Source of the DNA: Ursus arctos
Taxonomy: Eukaryota; Chordata; Mammalia; Carnivora; Ursidae
Reading direction: 5' to 3'
Assembly (NCBI RefSeq): GCF_023065955.2
Contig: NW_026622897.1
Span: forward strand, 6,391,001-6,455,000
DNA: 64,000 nucleotides
Every line of letters starts with the position of its first letter. Within the stretch, counting starts at the first letter, position 1. The translations under genes and the position numbers were made by a program. The notes under the pieces were generated by a model. It was given only the letters and a program-made list of their open reading frames with translations, searched no databases and was not told the origin of the DNA. Positions 11,113 through 21,600 of the stretch are shown here, one piece after another.

Positions 11113-11814
11113 ATGCTTGATATTTGCCATTTTAAGTGCTAAGACACACCCATCTGTACTGCCAGGGAGATAAACCTGGTTACAGACTTGAAAAGAATGA
11201 GATATCTCAAAGAACTATTAAAAATGTTGAATTCCTTAGGGTGTTCTGTTCTCTGGGCACTCTTGGTAATCTCACATCCATGTTATTTCATACACCACTT
11301 GTGGCAGAAACCAATGCTGCAACGGAGGCTCCTAATTCTTCACTTTTCCTGCTCCTTAAAGATCAATCAGTAGTTTACTTCTATTTCTCCTCACTGTCTA
11401 GTGATTTCAGCAACAACTTTATTGTGTGCTTAGATTGTGGTCAGAAGCTACTTTGAGGGACAGCCTTCCAGTTCTACTGATGTCATACACGGGACCCTAA
11501 GGAAGTATCATCTGGTTGCCAGTGTCGGAGCCAAGAGCCCTGTATGTCATTTCACTCACAGAACTCCAGCCTCTGGAGTTCTTCCCAATCCTGAGGTCTG
11601 TTGTAGAATCCAAAAAATCCACACAGCACAGAAAGTAATAGGAATGCAGAGGGGAACCTCAAGAATTCACCACAGTGATGCTCATATCCCATCCTTAGTT
11701 GATATTGCTGTTTTAATTGCTTGTCCTTTTGGTTAAAAATCAGAAATACTCTCTTGTTTAAGTGATAGGGATTGGGACTGTTACTTTTGCTTTCAACACA
11801 CTTAGCACTTTAAT
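11111..11814. other. Unassigned sequence
   Basis: No named repeat recognised. Open frames of 106 and 99 codons (11136-11456, 11437-11736) lack recognisable domains and overlap each other in different frames. Confidence 0.35.
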
Positions 11815-12269
11815 GGAGAAAAGCTAGCCTTTTCAAGAAATGATGCTGGAACAATTGAACATTCATAGGCAAAGAAATGAACCTTGAACTAAGTCTTACA
11901 CTTTATACAAAAAAATTAGCTCAGAATGGATCATGGATATAAATGTAACATGCAAAACTTAAAACTTTTAGGAAAATGACTTGTAAGAAGGGGAAGAGGG
12001 ATCAAACAAAGATCATAAAATTAAATGCTACTTCACTTTGGAAAATAGTTCCTCAAAAAGTTGATCTTAGAATTGCCATACAAATTAGCAATCCCATTCC
12101 TAGGAATCTATCCAAAGGAATCAAAATGTATGTTCACACAAAAAAGTGTACATGAATGTTAATAGAGGCATCATTCAAAATAGCTAAAAGGTAAGGACAG
12201 CCTAAAGGTTCACCAACTGACGATGAATAAACAAAATGTGGTATGTTTATAAGATGGAACATCAATCAG

Positions 12270-12482
12270 AGGTGCCTGGGTGGCTCAGTGGGTTAAGCAT
12301 CTGCCTTCGGTTCAGGTCATGATCTCAGGGTCCTGGGATAGAATCCTTGTCATTGGGCTCCCTGCTCAGCAGGGAGTCTGCTTCTCCCTCTCCCTCTGTT
12401 CTCGTGCTGCCCCCCACCCCCTGTTTGCACTCCCTCACAATCCCTTTCTCTAAATCAATAAAATCTTAAAAAAAAAAAAAAA
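12270..12482 (+). mobile_element. Can-SINE
   Basis: Starts aggtgcctgggtggctcagt, keeps the tRNA-like A box (ggctcagtgggttaagc), then ggttcaggtcatgatctc, the ctgctcagcagggagtctgc body and an A-rich tail with ATAAAATCTTAAAA. Flanked by gaacatcaatcag (12257-12269) and gaacatcattcag (12483-12495), which differ at one of 13 positions. Confidence 0.97.
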
Positions 12483-12808
12483 GAACATCATTCAGCTGTA
12501 GAAAGGAATGAAATGCAGATACATGCTACAAAGTGGATTAAGCTTAAAAACATGCTAATTCAAAAAAGGTAGACACAAAGGTCACATATGTGAAATATCC
12601 AGAACAGGAAACTCCATAGAGACAGGAAAGAGCTTAGTGGTTGGCAGGGAGTGGGGAGGGAAAGATGGAGAGTGATTACCAATGCATATGGGTTTCTTTT
12701 AGAAGGGATGAAAATGTTCTGGGATTTAGTGACAAGTTTTATGGTAGTGATGATTGTACCACCTTGTGAATATACTTTAAAAATGCACACTTTAAAAGGG
12801 TGACTTTT

Positions 12809-13026
12809 GGGGCTCCTGGGTGGCTCAGTCGTTAAGCGTCTGCCTGCGGCTCGGGGCGTGATCCCAGGGTCCTGGGATGGAGCCCCGCATCAGGCTCCCT
12901 GTTCCACTGGGAGCCTGGTTCTTCCTCTCCCACTCCCCCTGCTTGTGTTCCCTCTCTTACTGGCTGTCTCTCTCTCTCTGTCAAATAAATAAACAAAATC
13001 TTTAAAAAATAAAAAATAAAAAAAAT
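12809..13026 (+). mobile_element. Can-SINE, bear/pinniped-type 3' half
   Basis: Head ggggctcctgggtggctcag, then cactccccctgcttgtgttc, tggctgtctctctctc and (TAAA) tail. Target-site duplication aaaagggtgactttt (12794-12808) and aaaagagtgactttt (13027-13041), 14 of 15 identical. It sits a few bases from the 3' end of the older L1. Confidence 0.97.
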
Positions 13027-13089
13027 AAAAGAGTGACTTTTATTGAATATGAATTATATCTCGAAAAGAAAGAAAAGAAAGAAAAAGAA

Positions 13090-13770
13090 CCTATATATGT
13101 AACCACCACATAACCGGGCAATGGCACTCTTGGCCATTCATCCCACAGATATGAAACCTTAGGTTCATTAAAAAAGACAAAAACAAACTGTACGTGAGTA
13201 CAGAATACAGAATAGAATACAGAATAGAATATTCTTTATTCTGATAGTCAAAACTAGAAACAACCCAGGTATTCTTCCATGGGTGAATGGTTAGTCCATT
13301 CACTGTGGTACATTCATACCGTGGGACACAACTAGCAATAAAATGGCATACACTCTCGATATAATCAGCCCCCCGGATGAAATGCCAGAAAAATTATGCC
13401 TAGTGAAAAAACAGGCAATCCTCAAAGCTTACCTACTGTATAATTCCATTTCTGTGACATTATTGCAATGACAGAATTATAGAAATGGGAAATAGGTTAG
13501 TGATTGGCAAGGGTGAAGAGTGTGGAAGGGAGACGTGGGAGGGAGGAAAGTATGACTCTAAAAGAAGCAAATAGGATTCTTGTGGGGATGGAAATGCTCT
13601 GTATCTTGATTTTATCAATGTCAGTGTCCCAGGTGTGATATTGTGCTATCGTTTTACAGATGTTCCCATTGGGGGAAACTAGGTGAAGAGCACGAAGGTC
13701 TCTGAGTATTACTTCTTACAATCGCATGCAAATCTACAATGAACCTAACATTTAAAGGCTTAATTAAAAA
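13090..13770 (+). mobile_element. Second L1M 3' end
   Basis: A separate copy: aactagaaacaacccaggta, ccatgggtgaatggttag, taatagtaa-type linker, tgtataattccatttctgtg, ctctgtatcttgatttta, ccattgggggaaactagg and gcatgcaaatctacaatg. These are in sense order for an L1MC/L1ME-type 3' end. A local tandem of the unit acagaatagaat lies near 13200-13230. Confidence 0.8.
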
Positions 13771-14149
13771 TAAAAAACAGCCTCTAAAGTTGGCATCTGG
13801 AGGTATTTGCCAGTTTAAACGCAGTGAAGACCTAGAATACTCTAAAATATAACGGTGGCACTTAGAAGTAACTCAGCTTGAAAGAAAATGCCAGGGAGAT
13901 TGCATGTTTGCCGAGCAGGAGCCATCTGCGACCAGGAGATGGGGAGGTCAAGTCAAAGGCATCTCTCAATGTAAGGGTGTGTTTTGCTAGAAAGTTCAGC
14001 TGATAGAAAAACTTCAAAACTCCAGGCGGGATCATTGGACTTGGAAAAGGGATTTTAATGGGCAGTTTTATGGCAACTCGGCAAGGCTACAGTCCCCACT
14101 TACTCACTTAAACACTAAGAATCCAGGTGTTGCTCTTTTTTTAGAAATG
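13771..14149. other. Unassigned sequence
   Basis: No gene or named repeat recognised between the L1 end and the MLT2-like LTR. Confidence 0.35.
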
Positions 14150-14287
14150 CATTTTTTAGAAATGATTAACATTCATAACCATTAAACTCCAAAATAAGAA
14201 GATTATCATAAATAATCTGGGTGGGTCTGATTGAAGTAGTTGAAAGGCCTCAAGGGCAGAACTGAGGCTTTCCTGAAGAAGACATTC

Positions 14288-14544
14288 TAGGGATGGACGG
14301 AGGGCAAAATGGGTGGAAGGGAGTAGGAGATACAGGCTTCCAGTTACGGAATGAATAGGTCACAGGAATAAAAGGCATGGTGTAGGGATGATAGTCAGTG
14401 AGACCGTAACAGTGTTGTACTGGGTTAGGTGGCAGCTACACTTGTGGTGAGCACAGCATAAGAGAAGTGGAATTACTATGTTGTTCACTGGAAACTAATG
14501 TAACTTTTTGTGTTAACTCTACTCAAAAAAAATTTTTTTAAACA
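14288..14544 (+). mobile_element. L1MA-type 3' end inserted in LTR
   Basis: Contains ggaataaaaggcatggtg, ggcagctacacttgtgg, tgagcacagcataag, gaaactaatgtaact and an A-rich end. Flanked by aagaagacattc (14276-14287) and aagaagaaattc (14545-14556), 11 of 12 identical, which supports a discrete 5'-truncated insertion. Confidence 0.8.
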
Positions 14545-14725
14545 AAGAAGAAATTCCACCTGTTGATTGTAGTTTCAGTTCATACACATTCATGTTTATG
14601 CCTGAGAGTTCCACACTGCTCTTCTTGGTGGTCTGCCCTATAGATTTTGGATTTGCCTGGCAACCCCTACAATTACATAACCTACTTCCATGCAATAAAT
14701 ATCTTAATCTATATCTTAATATAGC

Positions 14726-15295
14726 CAGTTGACCCTTGAACAACACTAACACTGGCTTGAAATGTATAGATCCCTTTATATGCAGTGGGTTGTTTTTGTT
14801 TTTGTTTATAAATACAGTGCAGTACTGCAAATGTATTTTTCTTCCTTACTATTTTCTTTTTTTTTTTTTTTAAAGATTTTATTTATTTATTTGACAGAGA
14901 TAGAGACAGCCAGTGAGAGAGGGAACACAAGCAGGGGGAGTGGGAGAGGAAGAAGCAGGCTCATAGCAGAGGAGCCTGATGTGGGGCTCGATCCCATAAC
15001 TCCAGGATCACGCCCTGAGCCGAAGGCAGACGCTTTAACCGCTGTGCCACCCAGGCGCCCCTTCCTTACTATTTTCTTAATAGTATTTTCTTTTTAACTT
15101 ATTTTATTATATAAATATTATAATAATACATATACAAAATATATGTTAATCAACTGCTGGAGCTATCAGTAAGGCTTCTGGTCAATAATAGACTATTAGT
15201 AATTAAGTTTTGGGGGGAATTCAAAGTTATATGTGAATTTTCAAGGGCACAAAGGGTCAGTGTCCCTAACCCCTGGGTTTGTCAAAGGTCAACTG
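14726..15295. mobile_element. Tigger2/MER28-like DNA transposon remnant
   Basis: The left end cagttgacccttgaacaac and the right end, reverse-complemented as cagttgacctttgac, are terminal inverted repeats. The inside reads ataaatacagtgcagtactg, atatgttaatcaactgctgg and taattaagttttgggggg. It is non-autonomous: no transposase frame remains. A TA follows the right end, but the left TA is not clean. A SINE lies inside. Confidence 0.85.
14859..15060 (-). mobile_element. Can-SINE, bear/pinniped-type
   Basis: The plus strand shows the T-rich tail, aaagattttatttatttatt, gaacacaagcagggggagtg and the head end ccacccaggcgcccc. It is flanked by an 18-base duplication cttccttactattttctt (14841-14858 and 15061-15078). 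An open frame at 14762-15097 runs through its antisense strand and is a by-product. Confidence 0.97.
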
Positions 15296-15385
15296 TATGT
15301 TGCAAGCAATAAATCTCTTAATATATATATAACACCTCTCTCCCTACCCTCTGGTGAGACCCTGACTGATGCAAGGGTTTGCTGT

Positions 15386-15646
15386 GTTTAAAAACAAAAA
15401 CAAAACCTCTTTTCTCATCTAGCAGACTCCAGAAATGTTTCGAAACTTTATTATGTTATAGCTTTAATTTATTTGCTGGAAGCCTATGAGATGCAATAAA
15501 ACTCCAGTTCTTATAGTCAATTAGAAAGTAATGGAGTTAAGTCTAAAAGAACCCCTCCTAAATTTAGAGACCAGATGAGAGTGAGTTGTTTGATATTCAG
15601 TTTTGATGAGATTATCAGCTAGAAGATGGATGTGGTCTTCCTTGTC
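15386..15646. other. Unassigned sequence
   Basis: Nothing recognised apart from an AAAAAC-rich patch at 15390-15405. Confidence 0.35.
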
Positions 15647-15660
15647 AAAATAAATTTCTT

Positions 15661-15855
15661 GGGGCACATGGGTGACTCAGTCCGTTGAGTGGTTAAGTGT
15701 CTGCCTTCGGCTCAGGTCATGATCTCAGGTTCCTGGCATGGAGCCCTGCGTAGGGCTCCCTGCTCAGTGGGGAGCCTGCTTCTCCCTCTCCCTCTGCCCC
15801 TTGGCTCATGCTCTCTCTCTCTATCTGAAATAAATAAATAAAATCTTAACATTAA
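15661..15855 (+). mobile_element. Can-SINE
   Basis: Head ggggcacatgggtgactcag, with a small insertion before gtggttaagtgtctgcc, body ctgctcagtggggagcctgc and tail (AAAT)n. Perfect 14-base target-site duplication aaaataaatttctt (15647-15660 and 15856-15869). Confidence 0.97.
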
Positions 15856-15904
15856 AAAATAAATTTCTTTCTCTGTTTGTCTTTTTCTCTGTGTCTGCCT
15901 GTCT

Positions 15905-16070
15905 TGTATTTATCAAACTTCCACTGGGACTTGGCTGTGTCAGGCTAGGTGCTAGATACTGATTTACAAGCACAAGTGAGCTGAATCCTATCTTCCTTCG
16001 AGAACCTGCTCAGGGTCTCTCATGGAAGAAACAAGCATAGTTGACTACTAAAAGGAAAGAGATTAGTCTC
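15905..16070 (-). mobile_element. L2/MIR3-like fragment
   Basis: Contains gtcaggctaggtgctagata, ctgatttacaagcacaagtg and cttcgagaacctgctcag, as in the antisense 3' end of L2-type elements. Short and diverged. Confidence 0.45.
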
Positions 16071-16640
16071 TACCATCTTTAGAGATTCATTTTCCTTTTT
16101 GGGGCAGAGTGGGGGGCATCCATGACATATCATTTGTTCATGATTTTGAGGAATCTTTGAATTATTTAAACTGTATGCCCAACAGCACACTCGAGACCAA
16201 AGAACAAATGGCCAAATTCTTCTGAGTTGTTAACATTCTTTACTCATGAACTATGCATTCCCTGCTGATAATATTAGGAAACTTATTTTACTAAGCAAAA
16301 TTTCTGGAATTGTTTCCTGCTGCCACTTTGTGTGTCCTTTTTGTTTTTTTTTCCCGCTGGATAGGCTGAACATAAATGTCTGATAATATTTCTCACATAA
16401 TGTAGTGCTAAGTTCATATTTTAGATGGCAAAGTAGTGGGCTCCGTGACATGCTATCTCTCTTCAGGTTCTGATTTTACCTCTGTTTTAAAACTCTATCT
16501 GCTGTCCAAAAATAACTTTCTGTTTTTGTTATTGTGTCTGTTGTATGATTTTAAACCAGCAGAAGCATTATTTTTTCTTTGCCAGGTTTTTGATATCACT
16601 ACAGCTTTTATGAGGAATCATGACTTTAATGTACTTTTTT
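16071..16640. other. Unassigned AT-rich sequence
   Basis: No gene or repeat family recognised. Short open frames at 16251-16675 have no known domain. Confidence 0.35.
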
Positions 16641-16644
16641 CAGG

Positions 16645-16850
16645 TCTTTTCAGAGCAGTTAAGCATGATGGTTAGGAGGATGGCTTTGGGGACAGTACGG
16701 CAGGCTCATACCACATGAGCCTCAGTGTACTTATCCATGAAACAGGGATAATAATAAGTCTGCAAGGATTAAAGGAAGTGGCTAGCTAAGAAATACACCT
16801 AGCATGCAATGAGTACTCTGTGAATCTTTGCCACGGTTCTGTCGTCCCAG
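16645..16850 (+). mobile_element. MIR
   Basis: Sense MIR order: gcatgatggttaggaggatg, cctcagtgtacttatccatg, aaacagggataataata, ggattaaaggaagtg and agcatgcaatgagtactc. Confidence 0.65.
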
Positions 16851-17003
16851 CAGCACTGTAGAAGTACCTATTTGGTTATAGCATGTGTCCTATCACGCTA
16901 ACAAGTCATGGAGTTTGCAGGAAGGCCGGCAACTCATCATGGCTAACAAATTCCCTGCCTGTGTAATCAGGGTAAATCCTATTCTTCAAAAAAGTTTCTA
17001 GAT

Positions 17004-17204
17004 GGGGCGCCTGGGTGGCACAGCGGTTAAGCGTCTGCCTTCGGCTCAGGGCGTGATCTCAGCGTTATGGGATCGAGCCCCACATCAGGCTCCTCCACTG
17101 TGAGCCTGCTTCTTCCTCTCCCACTCCCCCTGCTTGTGTTCCCTCTCTCGCTGGCTGTCTTTATCTCTGTCGAATAAATAAATAAAATCTTTAAAAAAAA
17201 AAAA
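17004..17204 (+). mobile_element. Can-SINE, least-diverged copy of the window
   Basis: Head ggggcgcctgggtggcacag, cggttaagcgtctgcc, ggctcagggcgtgatctc, agcgttatgggatcgagccc, then the bear/pinniped-type 3' half with (TAAA)n and an A run. It fits the form I remember from giant panda closely. No clear target-site duplication is visible next to it. Confidence 0.95.
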
Positions 17205-17209
17205 GAACT

Positions 17210-17455
17210 GCCTGGGACGCACTCCCTCTTCTGTACAAACATCTCAGTCATTCTGTCTTTCAAGACACAGTTCAGTGCTCATATCTTCTTGATCACCCTT
17301 GACTGTTCTTTTGTTTGTCCAACTCCCCGAACATTTATCCTATGCTCTTTGTTATTGTTAGTTACCTTTTTATGTGCATGCCTATGTCTTCAGTATGACT
17401 GTTAATGTCCTGATGCAGAGGGACCATAGCTTAGCACTGTACAGAGTTCTTTGAT
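17210..17455 (+). mobile_element. L2 3'-end fragment
   Basis: tctttcaagacacagttcag, gatcacccttgactgttc, ttaccttttta and gcagagggaccatagctta follow the L2 3' region in sense order (CCTTCAAGACCCAGCTC..GGCAGGGACC). Diverged. Confidence 0.5.
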
Positions 17456-17589
17456 GATGAAGACTGTGATAATAATAGTGATAATGATTATAATACTTAC
17501 TACAATCTCTCCAATTAACCTTTTTGGTGGTGTGCGCCGCATGGCTGTGGCCTTGGCAAGCCACCATCAATTGGTCACTGATTTTTCAC

Positions 17590-18115
17590 CTGTATTCATT
17601 CATTTGGCCAATATTTTCTGAGAGTTTACTATATACCAGGCCCTATCTAGTTCTAGGATTGTGAAGACAAAAAAAGTCTGAACTCAGGGACTTACGTTCT
17701 AATGGAAGAGATGGACTTAAAAACAAATACATACAGTGACATTATATATATTTCAAGTGTTATAATAGGAATACTCTTAGGATGGCAAAAATGAGAGAAA
17801 GATTTCTAAGTTATTTAGAGGGGAGAGGTGGGTTCAAGAAAAACTTCAGAGAAGAAGTGGTGTTTGAAGCAAGTCCTAAAAGATGAGTAAGTGGGACAAG
17901 CTTACTTATGTCTGTTTTTTTTTTTTTCCCCCTGCTATAGGCAGCAAATTTGTCCCAAAGCATGACAAGACCACTAGTTTAAAGTGCCTGGAGCTAAAAC
18001 AGAACTGGAGATTTTTGACCTTCAACAACTGAAGTAGAAGGTAATGACATGATCTAATTTAAAGAAATAAATTACCCGTTATTTGGAGAAGTTGACTGTG
18101 AAATGACCCAGAATT
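17590..18115 (-). mobile_element. L2 fragment(s), antisense
   Basis: Starts with cattcatttggccaatattt, actatataccaggccc and ttacgttctaatggaag. Then come gaagtggtgtttgaagcaag and, after a gap with a T/C run at 17918-17931, gtaatgacatgatctaattt. This is the reverse-complement order of an L2 3' end. It precedes a second, longer antisense L2. Confidence 0.65.
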
Positions 18116-18304
18116 GTGTTAAGATCGTTGTGGCCTGCTTGTTCCGAAAAGTCTCCTCATCTCTGCCACTCTGTGGGATTCTAGAGAGCTCATAAAGAAA
18201 ATCAGACTTGCTCTGCATTTGAGACTTTCACAAAAATGGTGCGTAGATATGTCTCCTTGTACAGGAGTAGGCAAAAATTTCAACAACACTCAAAATCTCA
18301 ATAT

Positions 18305-19870
18305 AACATATTTTATTCAATATGTGGTACCCTGTGCCAGGTACCATTACAGGAGCTGAGACTCTAGCAATGAGTAAAATAGAAACAAATTATTACTCTC
18401 CTGAAGCTTACATTCCAGTGGAAGGAAATCAATAGCAAGCAAGCAAATAAATAAATAAATAAATTGTATAGTACATTAGGCACAGAAAATGTTATGGAGA
18501 AAAATAAAGTAGGGAAGGGAAGTAGGGAGTATTGGGTGGGGTGGGGTAAGAAAGTTGGAATTTTAAATAGACTGATTTGAAAAGGTCTCATTCAGAAGGG
18601 GGCAATCAAGCCAAAATATGAAAGAAATGAGGGCCCAAGCTATGTAAATATGTGGGAGAAGAGAGTTCTAGGCTGAATAAACAGTATGTGCAAATGCTCT
18701 GGGGTGGGACTATGCCTGGTCCATTAAGGAACATCAAAGAGGCCATTGTGGCAGGAATGGAATAAGTAAGGCGAAGAGTATGAGGTTAGTGAGGTAACTA
18801 GGGGAAAGATTATGTAGGGCTTTTACATTTTTTAAGTATGTTGGCTTTAACTCTGAGTAACATGGGAAGACATTGGAACTTTAAAGCATGATCTGTCTTT
18901 TATTTCAGTGGAATAACCTAAACTGCTGTATTGAATGTATTCTCTCAGAGAGCAGGGGCAGAATTAGAATAGCTAGGACATGTTTCTCAGTAATCCAGGT
19001 AAGAAATGATGTGGCTTGGTCCATGATGGTAGCAGTTGTATATACAATGAGAATAGGTCAGAATCTGAATATAATTTGAGGATAAAGTCAACAGGATTTG
19101 CTGATGGATGAGATATATTGTAGGAGACAAAGAAAGGTAAAACTGCTTTTGATGTGATCTGTTTGCCATTAACTGAGATGGGGAAGACTACGGGAGAAGC
19201 AAGCTCTGAAGTAAGATCAAGTTTTGGACATATTGTATATGAAATATTTACTGGACATTTAAGTAGAAATGTTGAGTAGCCATTGGATATATGAAATGAG
19301 AAGTTAGGGAAAAATCCATGCTACAGATACAAATATTTGCGTCATTGGCACATAGATGGTATCTAAAGTTATGAGACAGGATGAGATCCCCAATGAAACC
19401 AGTTTAAATACAGAAGAAAATCCTGGGGTACCCCAGTATTTAGAGTCTGTGAATATGAAAAAGAACCAACAAGAAGTCTAAGAAAGAGTAGCCATTAAGG
19501 TAGGAAGAAAGGTATGTGGGATGTGTGGTGTGCTGGAGGCCAAGAGAAAGAAGTTAAAGAAGGAGTGTATCCAATATTGTATCCAATATTTCAGTAGATC
19601 AAGATGAATGAGAAGGGAGAATCTGTCATTGCACTTAGCAACATGGTAATCATTGATGACTTGATAAGAACACTTATCAGTTTGGAGTGATGGGGAAGAA
19701 AGCCTGACTAGACTAAATTTAAGAGAGAATGAGGACAGAGAAATTGGATACTGCAAATATAGATAACTTTTTAAATGAATTTTCTGTGAAGTGATTAGAG
19801 AAATGGAGCTAACGTTAAGGAATAAAATATCTTTTGTTTTGTTTATTTGTAAGGGGATAAAATATTAAAA
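18305..19870 (-). mobile_element. Long antisense L2, 3' end plus ORF2 region
   Basis: About 1.5 kb collinear with the reverse complement of L2: tgtgccaggtaccattacag, gaagcttacattccagtgg, gagaaaaataaagtaggg, agagttctaggctgaataa, gattatgtagggctttta, ggctttaactctgagtaa, gtaatccaggtaagaaatg, acaggatttgctgatggatg, ccattaactgagatgggg and aatcattgatgacttga. On the minus strand 19354-19337 encodes Y-V-P-M-T-Q where active L2 has Y-A-D-D-S-Q, so both catalytic aspartates are lost. The copy is dead, but unusually continuous. Confidence 0.85.
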
Positions 19871-20264
19871 CTGTATAACTCCATTATCCTTATTGGAAGA
19901 ATAAAACTCTATGCCCAGTGTAGGGACAGACCAAAATCTGGGTACCTACCTCATTATGCTTCCTCTGTAAAAGCCTAATATTCTAAGAGATTGAATTCTT
20001 TCAGAAGAATTTTTTCCCTTAATTTAACCAAAGTAGCAATTGGTCACGAGCCTCAAAGCTCACAACCAAAGTCAAGACTCAACAGTGATATCCCTGGTTG
20101 ATTTCACTGTTAGAAGAACATTGTCAGCTTAATGACAACTTTAAAACAATAATTTGGTGACCAAACTACAAAATTTTGGTCATATAAGTCTGCACGTCTA
20201 ATTTAAGGGTTATGCTTAGAGAAATCACAAAATATAGGGGTAAAATCAACTTTGAAGAAGATTT
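19871..20264. other. Unassigned sequence
   Basis: No gene or repeat family recognised. Confidence 0.35.
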
Positions 20265-20400
20265 AGTTTAATGTGCACCTTTTTATCATTGGAAACTTGA
20301 ACTCCAAAGACATAACTGAGATCACAAAGCCAGTGAAACAGGGCTGGCACCAGACCTTAGTTCTTATGATCCCAGCAGGGGCCCAGTATTATGTCTCACG
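20265..20400 (-). mobile_element. MIR fragment
   Basis: tttatcattggaaacttgaa, gagatcacaaagccagtgaa and agggctggcaccagacctta correspond to the antisense MIR core (GAAACTGAGGC..GGTCACACAGC..GGCAGAGCTGGGATT). Confidence 0.6.
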
Positions 20401-20719
20401 TTCGTTTCAACCTGGCGGAATGCTCTGCCAATGCCTGAGAGGCCTGTGTCTCAGTTTATATGGCAATTTTCTGTGAAGAACAGACATTATAAAAAAAAGC
20501 TGCTAATATAGCTGGTAAACGCTGCAGCCAACACTGTTGATTGCTTTGCCCGGCGGTCAGCAGCTAAAATAAGGAACGAATGCCCCAAAGCTCTGTTTCA
20601 TTCCATGTGTGTTTATAGAGCACCTTCTGTATGCCAAGCATCATGCAGACCTCTAAGAGGGATATGATGAATTCTGTGCTTCCTTAGGGCCTATGTCATT
20701 TCTAGAGAGGAGAAGGAGA
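20401..20719. other. Mostly unique sequence with an L2-like scrap
   Basis: 20490-20600 looks unique. 20605-20705 contains gtttatagagcaccttctgt and atgccaagcatcatgcag, like an antisense L2 3' end. Confidence 0.4.
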
Positions 20720-20960
20720 AAGGGGACTGACAATTTCTGGGCCAGGCACCTTCATGTACAATCTGTTTTTAAATCTCAGCACAACTGTGTGGGGTGGGGA
20801 TGGTCAGTTCCTTTTTACAGGTAAATAAAAGTGGGGTTAAGTTTAATCAAGTTGCTCAGGAAGAGCTATTCCGGACAGACATTGCTGAATGCAGGGGCCG
20901 TGTTTTCTTCATACATATTCTCTGGGTATCTGGAGCCTGGTATTTTATTTACATGGTAAG
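20720..20960 (-). mobile_element. MIR
   Basis: gggccaggcaccttcatgta, tttaaatctcagcacaactg, cctttttacaggtaaataaa and aagttgctcagg follow antisense MIR order. Confidence 0.65.
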
Positions 20961-21349
20961 GGCCTTTTTCATGTGGGAAACTACGTTTCTGAGGGACCAG
21001 GAAGAAAATGTGAGGAAAAAATTATAACAGAACCCAAGAGAACCTTGCATGTATTTTGAGCCAGCGGCTCAAAGAAGGGATGCTATGCTGTCCTTTTATG
21101 TCTGGGCGGAGTGGGGGAGGGCAAGAGGGTGTGGGAAGTCCCTGCAGATACTCAGAGTTACATTGTTCCAACCCAGGAAACTGAACTAATTTCCATGGTG
21201 CCACAACACTATGAGAGCATTTTTTTAACAAGTTGGTTATGAATTTTAATGTTCAGAATTTAGTGACCAGTCATGTTGCTCTATCTTTGAAAAAGTTGGA
21301 TTGTAATAACTTAAGGAATAGTAGGTTTAAATAAATGGATGTTAAATAT
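20961..21349. other. Unassigned sequence
   Basis: No gene or repeat family recognised. Open frames here are short and overlap on both strands. Confidence 0.35.
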
Positions 21350-21600
21350 AGTGGCAGAAAACATACATCTAGGAGTTGGAATACCTAGATTTTGGTCCTG
21401 ACTCCGCCTCTTACTAGCTCTGGGACTAGTGGCAAATCACTTCGGTAGGACTCCCTCAGTCCCAGTTTGCTCATCTTTAAAATGAACATAATGATGAGTG
21501 CTACTGGGCCTAGTTTTGAGAACAAATGAGATAATATATGTAAAAGTGCTTTATAAACTCTAGAATGCCAATACAAATCTGTGTTATCATCATTTTTATA
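21350..21600 (+). mobile_element. MIR, well preserved
   Basis: Nearly full-length sense MIR: ggagttggaatacctagatt, ctgactccgcctcttactag, ggcaaatcacttcggtagg, tttgctcatctttaaaatga, caaatgagataatatatgt and gtgctttataaactctag. Confidence 0.85.

Larger units (their letters stand above)
11815..13075 (+). mobile_element. L1M 3' part with two SINE insertions
   Basis: Sense L1 from ORF2 C-terminal sequence (agctcagaatggatcatgga, cctaggaatctatcc, gatgaataaacaaaatgtgg) through the 3' UTR (agtggttggcagggagtgg, gggatttagtgacaag, ttgtgaatatactttaaaaa) to gaattatatctcgaaaag. SINEs at 12270-12482 and 12809-13026 interrupt it. Stops throughout mark a dead copy. Confidence 0.85.
14150..15385 (+). mobile_element. 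ERVL LTR, MLT2-like, broken by L1 and Tigger2
   Basis: Sense LTR pieces lie at about 14150-14287, 14545-14725 and 15296-15385. They contain aataatctgggtgggtctga, tagttgaaaggcctcaag, gaaattccacctgttgattg, gattttggatttgcctggc, a gcaataaatatcttaat poly(A) signal and ccctgactgatgcaagg near the end. The pieces are collinear once the L1 (14288-14544) and the DNA transposon (14726-15295) are removed. Confidence 0.7.

Noticed and set aside
13195..13235. acagaatagaat units as a possible satellite
   Set aside because: Only about three units, inside an L1 remnant.
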